This document shows positions 1 to 5,159 of a stretch of 6,580 bases of DNA, piece by piece. The notes under the pieces were generated by a model that was not told the origin of the DNA, made no database searches, and saw only the letters and a program-made list of their open reading frames with translations. The stretch's first letter is position 1. Each line of letters starts with the position of its first letter. Both the position numbers and the translations under genes were made by a program. Source of the stretch: Robiginitomaculum sp. (GTDB lineage: Bacteria; Pseudomonadota; Alphaproteobacteria; Caulobacterales; Maricaulaceae); assembly GCA_002733385.1 (NCBI GenBank), contig NVVO01000007.1, positions 6,549 through 13,128 on the forward strand. Reading direction: 5' to 3'.

Positions 1-151
1 ACAAAAGAGATATAGCTTCTAAAAGATTAGTCTTGCCTGCACCATTTTCACCGTACAGAACCACTGGACGACCATCAAAGGTAATATCCAGCACATCATA
101 GGACCGAAAATCGCTTAGCAGTAAATGCTTGATATAGCCCGTTTTGGACAC
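1..151 (-). CDS. recF: RecF, DNA replication and repair ATPase (N-terminal fragment, cut by window edge)
   Basis: RecF is a cytoplasmic SMC/ABC-like ATPase that loads RecA at single-strand gaps during recombinational repair. Only the first 50 codons are present; the gene continues off the left edge. Reading the minus strand from a GTG at 151, residues 14-18 are DFRSY, the conserved RecF N-terminal element, and residues 34-41 are GENGAGKT, the Walker A ATP-binding loop, followed by NLLEAIS. The start is 8 bases after the dnaN stop, which is the classic dnaN-recF order and implies co-transcription. GTG was chosen because no ATG lies in frame between the dnaN stop and the conserved block. No convincing Shine-Dalgarno precedes it, so translational coupling to dnaN is likely. 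The family call is firm; the exact start is moderately certain. Confidence 0.93.
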   Translation of the reverse strand, partial: MSKTGYIKHLLLSDFRSYDVLDITFDGRPVVLYGENGAGKTNLLEAISLL

Positions 152-159
152 ACGCCAGA

Positions 160-1263
160 TTAAACCCGAAGCGGCATCAACACGAACAGTGCGCCGTCGT
201 CTTCAGGGTCTTTAACCAAAGCCGGAGAGGCCGGATCGGACAAGGCAAAATGTATATCGCGGGCTTCAATCTGGGTGGTGACATCCAGCAAATATTTGGC
301 ATTAAAACCGATTTCCAGATTTTCTGCGCCGTAATCGACCATCAAATCCTCTCTGGCATTACCGTGTTCGGGATTGTTGACCGCCAGGGTGAGATTATCA
401 CCTTCCAGGGTTAGCTTAATACTGCGCGATTTCTCGGCGGATATGGTCGACACCCGGTCAACCGCACTGGCAAAGACACCATTATCAACCACCAATTTCT
501 TGTCGCCGCCCTTGGGGATAACCCGGTCATAGTCCGGGAATGTACCGTCGATCAGTTTTGAGGTCAACACGGCGGAGCCAACTTTGAAACGGATTTTTGC
601 TTCGGAAACCGAGATTTCAATGGTTTCGGATAGGCCGTCGATCAAGCGGCGCACTTCCGCAATGGTTTTGCGCGGAATGATCACACCCGGCAGGCCGTCT
701 GCGCCGTCCGGCACCTTCATTTCGCACAGGGCCAAGCGGTGGCCATCTGTGGCCACACAGCGCAATTTGCCGTCAATAGCGTGGAAATAAATACCGTTGA
801 GATAATAGCGGGTTTCTTCGGTGGAAATGGCAAATTTGGTCTTGTCGATCAGCCGCGACAACTCGGCAGCGCCAAGCACAAAATCATGGGTAAAATCGTC
901 CGCAGTCATTTTCGGGAAATCGCCCGCCGGCAATAGGGGCAAGACGAAATGCGAACGCCCGGCGTCCACTTCCAACCGCCCGTCCGAACCGACACTTAAA
1001 GAAACTTCCGACCCGTCTGGTAATTTGCGGGCAATGTCATAAAGCGTGTGGGCCGGAGCGGTCACGTCTCCAGAGACAGCAATATCGGCGCTGGTGCTTT
1101 CGGAAATTTCGATATCCAGATCAGTGGCAACAAAATTGATGACGCCGTTGTCAGCCGACATCAACACATTGGACAATATCGGGATGGTGTTGCGGCGTTC
1201 CACCACATTTTGCACATGCCCCAAAGCCTCTAAAAGCGCCGCCCGTTCCATTGAAAATTTCAT
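160..1263 (-). CDS. dnaN: DNA polymerase III subunit beta (sliding clamp)
   Basis: This is the ring-forming processivity clamp that encircles DNA and tethers DNA polymerase III and many repair proteins. At 367 residues it matches the usual full length (about 366). The N-terminus (MKFSMERAALLEAL, then VVERRNTIPILSN) is the typical first-domain opening. Three repeated clamp domains occupy roughly residues 1-120, 125-245 and 246-367. Recognisable blocks are YYLNGIYFH near 153-161, ATDGHRLAL near 171-179 and FPDYDRVIP near 243-251. The C-terminus ends FVLMPLRV, the family's MPxR tail that lines the partner-binding cleft. The ATG at 1263 is preceded by only a weak AGG. recF follows 8 bases downstream. 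The gene appears intact, with no frameshift or internal stop. Confidence 0.98.
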   Translation of the reverse strand: MKFSMERAALLEALGHVQNVVERRNTIPILSNVLMSADNGVINFVATDLDIEISESTSADIAVSGDVTAPAHTLYDIARKLPDGSEVSLSVGSDGRLEVDAGRSHFVLPLLPAGDFPKMTADDFTHDFVLGAAELSRLIDKTKFAISTEETRYYLNGIYFHAIDGKLRCVATDGHRLALCEMKVPDGADGLPGVIIPRKTIAEVRRLIDGLSETIEISVSEAKIRFKVGSAVLTSKLIDGTFPDYDRVIPKGGDKKLVVDNGVFASAVDRVSTISAEKSRSIKLTLEGDNLTLAVNNPEHGNAREDLMVDYGAENLEIGFNAKYLLDVTTQIEARDIHFALSDPASPALVKDPEDDGALFVLMPLRV

Positions 1264-1328
1264 ATCAAACCTATAATTTCACTAGGCTCTGCCACCTCAG
1301 ACAGAATCCTAAAACCTATTGGAAAGCC

Positions 1329-1356
1329 AACATAGTGGAAATATTGCCTAGGCCAA
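1329..1356 (-). promoter_or_regulatory. Candidate dnaN promoter
   Basis: On the minus strand TTGGCC (plus-strand 1351-1356) and TATGTT (1329-1334) are 16 bases apart, a reasonable sigma70-like -35/-10 pair about 65 bases upstream of the dnaN start. The -35 hexamer overlaps the end of a 17-bp tandem repeat array, and an 8-bp palindrome GCCTAGGC (1346-1353) covers its edge. The hexamers are imperfect and were found by eye. dnaN could instead be read through from the rhodanese gene upstream, since no clear terminator separates them. Confidence 0.35.
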
Positions 1357-1401
1357 GTGTTTTTATGGGACAAGTGTTTTTATGGGCCAAGTGTTTTTAT
1401 A
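1354..1401. repeat. 17-bp tandem direct repeat, about 2.8 copies
   Basis: Three head-to-tail units begin at 1354, 1371 and 1388. Copies 1 and 2 are CAAGTGTTTTTATGGG plus one variable base (A or C). Copy 3 keeps the first 13 bases exactly and then diverges (AGC instead of GGG). The array begins within 10 bases of the rhodanese stop codon and ends at the putative dnaN -35. On the minus strand each unit reads CCCATAAAAACACTTG and so carries a TTG(G/T)CC-like hexamer at its junction. The spacing of 17 bp is not an integral number of helical turns. It may be an operator array or simply a replication-slippage minisatellite. Confidence 0.85.
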
Positions 1402-1410
1402 GCTTCTCCC

Positions 1411-1746
1411 CTAAATCGACCAATTGCTGATCAGGGGAAGATCGGCGTGCATCCATGCCCGCAAGCCGCCGTCCATATGGGTGATATTGGTAAAGCCCAA
1501 GGCTTTGAACTGCTCCAACGCCTTGGTGCTTCGCCCGCCGGAATGACAATGGACAAGGTAAGGCGCGGCTCGGTTTAAGGTCTTGATCCGGCGCTCGAAA
1601 AATTCGCTCTGACAATCGAGATTGATCGCGCCTTTAATATAAAACATTTCGAACTCTTCACCCGTGCGCAAATCCAGCACCGCCGTTTCAGGGCGAGCTT
1701 GCAGCAGATCATAGGCCTGTTGCGCATTTTTATGGGTAATGGTCAT
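1411..1746 (-). CDS. Single-domain rhodanese (cytosolic sulfurtransferase)
   Basis: Single-domain rhodaneses carry sulfane sulfur as a cysteine persulfide and pass it to acceptors such as thiols or cyanide. This 111-residue protein, normal for the GlpE/PspE-like class, has VLDLRTGEEFEMFYIKGAINLD (split over residues 23-44), the usual CH2A/CH2B region. Its active-site loop is CHSGGRS at 67-73, with C67 the catalytic cysteine. MDGGLRAW at 91-98 is the standard C-terminal element. There is no signal peptide, so it should be cytosolic. It is the downstream member of a rhodanese pair on this strand, 50 bases after the lipoprotein paralogue. The start ATG at 1746 has no good Shine-Dalgarno; a 6-bp inverted repeat occupies that position. 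The in vivo substrate is not visible from sequence. Confidence 0.93.
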   Translation of the reverse strand: MTITHKNAQQAYDLLQARPETAVLDLRTGEEFEMFYIKGAINLDCQSEFFERRIKTLNRAAPYLVHCHSGGRSTKALEQFKALGFTNITHMDGGLRAWMHADLPLISNWSI

Positions 1747-1749
1747 AAC

Positions 1750-1768
1750 AGACCCACATATAGGGTCT
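1750..1768 (-). promoter_or_regulatory. Inverted repeat at the rhodanese translation start
   Basis: AGACCC (1750-1755) and GGGTCT (1763-1768) form a perfect 6-bp stem with a 7-base loop. It ends 3 bases upstream of the ATG at 1746 in the minus-strand transcript, where a ribosome binding site would be expected. It could hide the start or act as an operator. A weak promoter-like pair, TTGAGT (1779-1784) and TATATG (1757-1762) with 16 bases between, overlaps it. A stem this short could arise by chance. Confidence 0.35.
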
Positions 1769-1796
1769 ATATAGGCGCACTCAAGCGTCTAGATGA

Positions 1797-2228
1797 TTAT
1801 TGTACCGTCGGCAGGCCGGATTTATTCCAGTCTATGATGCCGCCGTTCATATGGATGATGGTTTTGAAACCTTTTTCCTTAAATGCGGCCAAGGAACGGG
1901 TGCTACGACCACCGGAACGACAATGGATAAGATAGGTTTTGCTTGTGTCCAAATTACCTATTTCAGTAGCAAAATTAGCGTTTTTAAAATCAATATTGAG
2001 CGCACCTTCAATATGCTCAGCGGCAAATTCCGAAGGCGTTCGCACATCCAGCACCACAATATCCGGGCGGGATTTGATCAAGCCTGCCGCTTCAACCGCG
2101 CTGACATCTGTGATTTGTGTTGTTTGTTTTTCCGCCATATCTTGCGGAATAGATTGGGCTCCGGTTTCGCCCTGAGAACAGGCAGCCAGAAAGCCGACAG
2201 CTAAAAGTAAAAACAAATTTCTCAACAT
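1797..2228 (-). CDS. Rhodanese-domain lipoprotein (envelope sulfurtransferase)
   Basis: This rhodanese should act outside the cytoplasm. From the ATG at 2228 the protein is 143 residues and opens with a lipoprotein signal: basic R3, a hydrophobic stretch LFLLLAVGF and the lipobox LAAC, with C17 as the lipidation site. Serine follows C17, which under the enterobacterial +2 rule favours the outer membrane; that rule is not proven here. After a polar linker the rhodanese domain begins near residue 39, with VVLDVRTPSEF, the active loop CRSGGRS at 103-109 (catalytic C103) and HMNGGIIDW near the C-terminus. A longer frame opens at 2273, but only the 2228 start gives a proper signal peptide and has GGAG 7-8 bases upstream. 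It starts 2 bases after the desaturase-like stop, so coupling is likely. It is a paralogue of the cytosolic rhodanese downstream. Confidence 0.92.
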   Translation of the reverse strand: MLRNLFLLLAVGFLAACSQGETGAQSIPQDMAEKQTTQITDVSAVEAAGLIKSRPDIVVLDVRTPSEFAAEHIEGALNIDFKNANFATEIGNLDTSKTYLIHCRSGGRSTRSLAAFKEKGFKTIIHMNGGIIDWNKSGLPTVQ

Positions 2229-2230
2229 AA

Positions 2231-3043
2231 TTATCTCCAATATTTTTTCATAAATGGGTGCCATAAACACCAAAGAATATTTGATGGCTTGTCGTTTTGG
2301 TGCGGGGTCAGGCCTATGGTAACGCCGTCGTGCCCGCCCTTGGGTTGGTCAATATATGAACCGAATATTCTGTCCCACAGGCTTAGAAAAAACCCGTAAT
2401 TGCTATCGGTCTCTTTGCGGACGGTACTATGGTGAACCCGGTGCATGTCGGGGGTCACAAACAAAACCCGCACCGCTTTATCAAGTCCAAGCGGCAGTTT
2501 GACATTGGCATGATTGAACATGGCCGAGGCGCTGAGGATGAGCTCGAACACAAATACGGCGACCACTGCCGGGCCAACCAATAAAATAACCAGCATTTTA
2601 TAGAGCATGGAAGCGGCGATCTCAACGGGGTGAAAGCGCGCACCGGTACTGACATCTATATCCCGGTCCGCATGGTGCATTTTATGAAACACCCAAATCA
2701 GCGGAATTTTATGGGAGGCCACATGCTGCCAATAGACGGCAAAATCCAGCAAGACAACGGCAATGACCAAATTGGCCCATAAAGGTAAATCCAGCCAGTT
2801 CAGCAAGCCCCAGCCTTTCGATGCGGCAAAAAGGGCCGTACCCATTGCCGCTACCGGGAATAATATCCGCACAAACACCGAATATGTCACCACAATGCCC
2901 AAATTGGTGGCCCAGCGTTTCAAGCGTGGCTGGGTGCGGGATTTGCGCGGGAACAGGGCTTCCAACGCCCCCATCAACACAAACACCCCGATAAACACGG
3001 CGAGGCGGATCATGGTTTCATAAGTTGTTAAAAAATCAGCCAT
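2231..3043 (-). CDS. Fatty acid hydroxylase / sterol desaturase family membrane protein
   Basis: Members are di-iron, oxygen-dependent membrane enzymes that hydroxylate or desaturate lipids. This 270-residue protein has the diagnostic histidine boxes: HVASH (H107, H111), HKMHH (H120, H123, H124) and HRVHH (H201, H204, H205), with extra histidines H138 and H178 that often complete the metal site. Hydrophobic segments lie near residues 12-30, 47-73, 85-105 and 145-175, fitting an integral inner-membrane protein with the His boxes on the cytoplasmic face. The C-terminus ends KKYWR, and its last codons contain the ribosome binding site of the rhodanese lipoprotein, so the two are probably made together. 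Its ATG at 3043 lacks a strong Shine-Dalgarno. The substrate cannot be read from sequence: bacterial relatives act on sterols, hopanoids, carotenoids or fatty acids. A sulfur-related role would be inference from context alone. Confidence 0.92.
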   Translation of the reverse strand: MADFLTTYETMIRLAVFIGVFVLMGALEALFPRKSRTQPRLKRWATNLGIVVTYSVFVRILFPVAAMGTALFAASKGWGLLNWLDLPLWANLVIAVVLLDFAVYWQHVASHKIPLIWVFHKMHHADRDIDVSTGARFHPVEIAASMLYKMLVILLVGPAVVAVFVFELILSASAMFNHANVKLPLGLDKAVRVLFVTPDMHRVHHSTVRKETDSNYGFFLSLWDRIFGSYIDQPKGGHDGVTIGLTPHQNDKPSNILWCLWHPFMKKYWR

Positions 3044-3074
3044 ATTAAACTTGTATAACTTCCTGTATATATTT

Positions 3075-3103
3075 TACATAGGCGCGGGGCTTAAAGAGTA
3101 CAA
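3075..3103 (-). promoter_or_regulatory. Candidate promoter of the desaturase-rhodanese operon
   Basis: On the minus strand TTGTAC (plus-strand 3098-3103) and TATGTA (3075-3080) are exactly 17 bases apart. This places transcription start about 25 bases before the ATG at 3043. The -35 and spacer are overlapped by the inverted repeat at 3085-3109. The -10 is a weak match, so this is a plausible but unproven assignment. Confidence 0.35.
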
Positions 3104-3109
3104 GCCCGC
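3085..3109. promoter_or_regulatory. GC-rich imperfect inverted repeat in the divergent promoter region
   Basis: GCGGGGCTT and AAGCCCGC pair with one bulged G around the 9-base loop AAAGAGTAC (core arms 3087-3092 and 3102-3107). It stands out in an otherwise AT-rich spacer. No gene reads into it and no T-run follows on either strand, so it is not a normal intrinsic terminator. Overlap with the candidate minus-strand -35 suggests an operator, or a cruciform or leader structure. No factor can be named. Confidence 0.4.
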
Positions 3110-3111
3110 TC

Positions 3112-3150
3112 TTGAACTTGTGATATAAAACCCTTATCTATCTATATAAG
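3112..3150 (+). promoter_or_regulatory. Candidate promoter and palindromic operator of the persulfide operon
   Basis: TTGAAC (3112-3117) is followed after 17 bases by TATCTA (3135-3140), a possible -35/-10 pair about 60 bases before the ATG at 3208. The -10 lies inside a near-perfect 18-bp palindrome, CTTATCTA-TC-TATATAAG (3133-3150), where 7 of 8 arm positions pair. An AT-rich palindrome over the -10 is the usual layout for a dimeric repressor. ArsR-type BigR/SqrR regulators control persulfide dioxygenase operons in related bacteria, but I cannot confirm that this matches their operators. Confidence 0.4.
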
Positions 3151-3169
3151 CATTTACTAATATACAGAT

Positions 3170-3178
3170 TTATCCACA
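3170..3178 (+). promoter_or_regulatory. Single exact DnaA-box match (TTATCCACA)
   Basis: TTATCCACA is the strong E. coli DnaA box. It sits in the AT-rich divergent spacer, 29 bases before the start of the metallo-hydrolase. Only one exact match was found in the window, without the cluster expected of an origin. It could tie transcription to DnaA or be chance. Confidence 0.35.
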
Positions 3179-3207
3179 TACACAAGCGCCAATAACAGGA
3201 GGACGAA

Positions 3208-4074
3208 ATGAAAAACCCAAATGTGAAATCTTTTTTTGACCCAGCCACAAACACCATCACCCATATAGCCTACGATACGGCCAGCAAACAGGCGATTATT
3301 TTGGATCCGGTACTGGATTATTGCGAAGCTTCGGGGCGCACCCATACGGCGGCCGCCGACCAAGTCATAAAATTCATCCAGCACAACGGGCTGCAAACCA
3401 AGTATATTATCGAAACCCACGCCCATGCGGATCATTTGTCTTCCGCGCCCTATTTGAAAGAAAAACTAGGCGGCAAGACGGTCATTGGCGCCCATATTGA
3501 CGCGGTACAAAAAGTGTTTGGCAGCGTATTTAACGCCGAAGACGAATTTGCTACAGATGGTAGCCAGTTCGACATTCTGGTACATGACGGTCAGGAATTC
3601 ACACTTGGCAATATTAAAGTCACCGCCATACATACCCCCGGCCACACGCCTGCCTGCATGTCTTGGTTGATCGGGGATGCGGTATTTGTTGGCGATACGC
3701 TGTTCATGCCGGATTTTGGCACGGCAAGGTGCGACTTCCCCGGCGGCAGTGCGAAAACGTTGTATAAATCCATCCAAAAACTGTTCGCACTTCCGGACGA
3801 AACCCGCGTGTTTTTATGCCATGATTACAAGGCACCGGGGCGCGATGAATTCGTCTGGGAGACCACCATCGGCGAAGAAAAACGCCATAATAAACATGTG
3901 GGCGACGGCGCGGATATGGATAGCTTTGTCAAAATGCGTACCGAGCGCGACGCCGGGCTTGATATGCCCAAATTGATTTTGCCTTCGGTGCAGGTTAATA
4001 TGCGGGCTGGTGAATTTCCGCCTGCCGAAGACAACGGCACCGTATATTTAAAAATCCCCCTCAACGCGTTATAG
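3208..4074 (+). CDS. Persulfide dioxygenase-like MBL-fold metallo-hydrolase (ETHE1/Blh type)
   Basis: ETHE1-like enzymes use one Fe(II) and O2 to oxidise glutathione persulfide to sulfite in the cytosol. The 288-residue protein shows the MBL-fold motif HAHADH at 71-76, HTPGHTP with H146, VGDTLF with D163 and CHDY with H205. By comparison with ETHE1, H71, H146 and D163 are the likely iron ligands. The segment TARCDFPGG (172-180) corresponds to the GRTDF-type substrate loop of that group and separates it from glyoxalase II. The start at 3208 is strongly supported by AGGAGG at 3197-3202, the best ribosome site in the window. It heads a tight operon with a DUF442 protein and a methyltransferase. 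In Blh proteins the MBL and DUF442 domains are fused; here they are separate genes. It could instead act on another persulfidated thiol. Confidence 0.9.
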   Translation: MKNPNVKSFFDPATNTITHIAYDTASKQAIILDPVLDYCEASGRTHTAAADQVIKFIQHNGLQTKYIIETHAHADHLSSAPYLKEKLGGKTVIGAHIDAVQKVFGSVFNAEDEFATDGSQFDILVHDGQEFTLGNIKVTAIHTPGHTPACMSWLIGDAVFVGDTLFMPDFGTARCDFPGGSAKTLYKSIQKLFALPDETRVFLCHDYKAPGRDEFVWETTIGEEKRHNKHVGDGADMDSFVKMRTERDAGLDMPKLILPSVQVNMRAGEFPPAEDNGTVYLKIPLNAL

Positions 4075-4083
4075 GTTAAGCAG

Positions 4084-4455
4084 ATGCAGATCACAAAAAT
4101 TACAGACGGGTTTGCCGTCTCGCCGCAACTCGCCTACGACCATATGCAAAAGCTGGCAGATGCGGGCTATAAAACCATCATCAACAACCGTCCGGACGGG
4201 GAGGATACAGCCCAACCCTTGTCCAAAGCCCTTGAAAAATCCGCGAAAAAAGCCGGCTTATCCTATCACCATATCCCGTTTAAACCGGGCCGTTTTACGC
4301 CAGATGACCAACAAAAATTCAAAGCAGTATTGAGGCAGGCGGCGCAGGACACTGGCCCAATATTAGCATTTTGTCGCACTGGTATGCGGGCTAGAGCCAT
4401 TCACAAATCCGTCACAAATAGGCCAGGGTTTTTCGCCCGCCTGTTTGGGCGATAA
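4084..4455 (+). CDS. DUF442/TIGR01244 family sulfurtransferase (phosphatase-like fold)
   Basis: This family has a tyrosine-phosphatase-like fold and is known mainly as the N-terminal domain of beta-lactamase hydrolase-like (Blh) proteins, where a sulfurtransferase role has been proposed. The 123-residue protein has the expected order: an opening ITDGFAVSPQL, a core TIINNRPDGE at 31-40, HIPFKPGRFT near 63-72 and the active loop CRTGMRA at 97-103 with C97 as nucleophile. The motif is C-x4-R, one residue shorter than the C-x5-R of true phosphatases, which argues against phosphatase activity. The tail (FFARLFGR) is basic. It begins 9 bases after the dioxygenase stop, with a weak AGG overlapping that stop, so coupled translation and a shared sulfur substrate are likely. 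The family is confident; the exact reaction is inferred. Confidence 0.85.
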   Translation: MQITKITDGFAVSPQLAYDHMQKLADAGYKTIINNRPDGEDTAQPLSKALEKSAKKAGLSYHHIPFKPGRFTPDDQQKFKAVLRQAAQDTGPILAFCRTGMRARAIHKSVTNRPGFFARLFGR

Positions 4456-4470
4456 CGCTAAGGCAACATT

Positions 4471-5109
4471 ATGGAAGATAGGCAATTCTGGCACGATAAA
4501 TGGCAATCCGGGAAACTCGGCTTTCACCTTGAAGACACCAATGCCGCATTGGTGAAATATTGGCCAAAGCTGGATATTGATGCCCATTGCCAAGTCTTGG
4601 TGCCTCTGTGCGGTAAAAGTCTTGATATGCTGTGGCTACGTCAGCAAGGTCACGAAATTTTGGGAATTGAACTAAGCCCTGTTGCCGCCAAGGAGTTTTT
4701 CGAAGAAAACAATATTGAATACGCAGCCAGCAAATGCGGTGAATTTCAAAACTACGCGAGCGAAGGGTATTCTATTATGGTCGGCGATATTTTTAATCTG
4801 ACCAAATCCGAAACCGCCAATATAAATGCCGTCTATGACCGGGCCGCATTGATTGCCTTGCCGCCGCCTATGCAAAAAACATATGTGGCACATCTTAGAA
4901 ATATCCTGCCGCCCGACACCCAAATCCTGTTGATCACATTGGAATATGACCCGTCCGAGCTAGACGGCCCGCCCTTTAGCATACCGGAGCCATATGTTCA
5001 GGCTCTTTTTGGCCACTGGTGCCATATTACATTGCTACAAGCCACCGCCCTCACTGACTTCCGCGATATTGCCGCCAATGAAACCGCCTATAAATTGATC
5101 GTGAAATAG
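4471..5109 (+). CDS. tpm: Thiopurine S-methyltransferase (TPMT)
   Basis: TPMTs are cytosolic SAM-dependent enzymes that methylate thiols; bacterial members can also methylate selenium and tellurium compounds to volatile products. The 212 residues (bacterial TPMTs are about 215) begin with FWHDKW, the family N-terminal helix. VLVPLCGKSLDMLWL (42-56) is the SAM-binding signature characteristic of TPMT, followed by GIELSP (65-70), GDIFNL (105-110), YDRAALIALPP (122-132) and GPPFSIP (166-172). The ATG at 4471 has AAGG at 4460-4463, 7 bases upstream. It is 15 bases after the DUF442 gene and so the third gene of the persulfide operon. The native substrate is unknown. Context suggests a sulfide, persulfide-derived thiol or chalcogen oxyanion rather than a thiopurine. 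Confidence 0.93.
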   Translation: MEDRQFWHDKWQSGKLGFHLEDTNAALVKYWPKLDIDAHCQVLVPLCGKSLDMLWLRQQGHEILGIELSPVAAKEFFEENNIEYAASKCGEFQNYASEGYSIMVGDIFNLTKSETANINAVYDRAALIALPPPMQKTYVAHLRNILPPDTQILLITLEYDPSELDGPPFSIPEPYVQALFGHWCHITLLQATALTDFRDIAANETAYKLIVK

Positions 5110-5159
5110 AAGGTTTTGTAGCTATAGCCTTGCCCCAAATTTTCCGATAGACTAGGTTT

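Noticed and set aside
1354..1401. Short CRISPR-like array
   Set aside because: The units are contiguous 17-mers without unique spacers, and no cas genes are present.
1727..1736. Another copy of the TTTTTATGGG part of the 17-bp repeat inside the rhodanese start
   Set aside because: Only 10 bases match and they encode conserved-length N-terminal codons; likely chance in T-rich sequence.
1800..2204. 134-codon open frame on the plus strand
   Set aside because: It lies wholly antisense to the lipoprotein rhodanese, whose motifs and signal peptide are clear; it has no recognisable domain of its own.
2229..2273. Upstream ATG extending the lipoprotein rhodanese by 15 residues
   Set aside because: It would put a non-signal segment before the signal peptide and overlap the desaturase gene; the 2228 start has GGAG and a proper lipobox.
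3085..3109. Intrinsic terminator
   Set aside because: Genes diverge from this spacer, so nothing is transcribed into it, and there is no T-run after the stem.
3044..3207. Replication origin near dnaN-recF
   Set aside because: There is just one exact DnaA box and no cluster; in many Alphaproteobacteria the origin is not beside dnaN.
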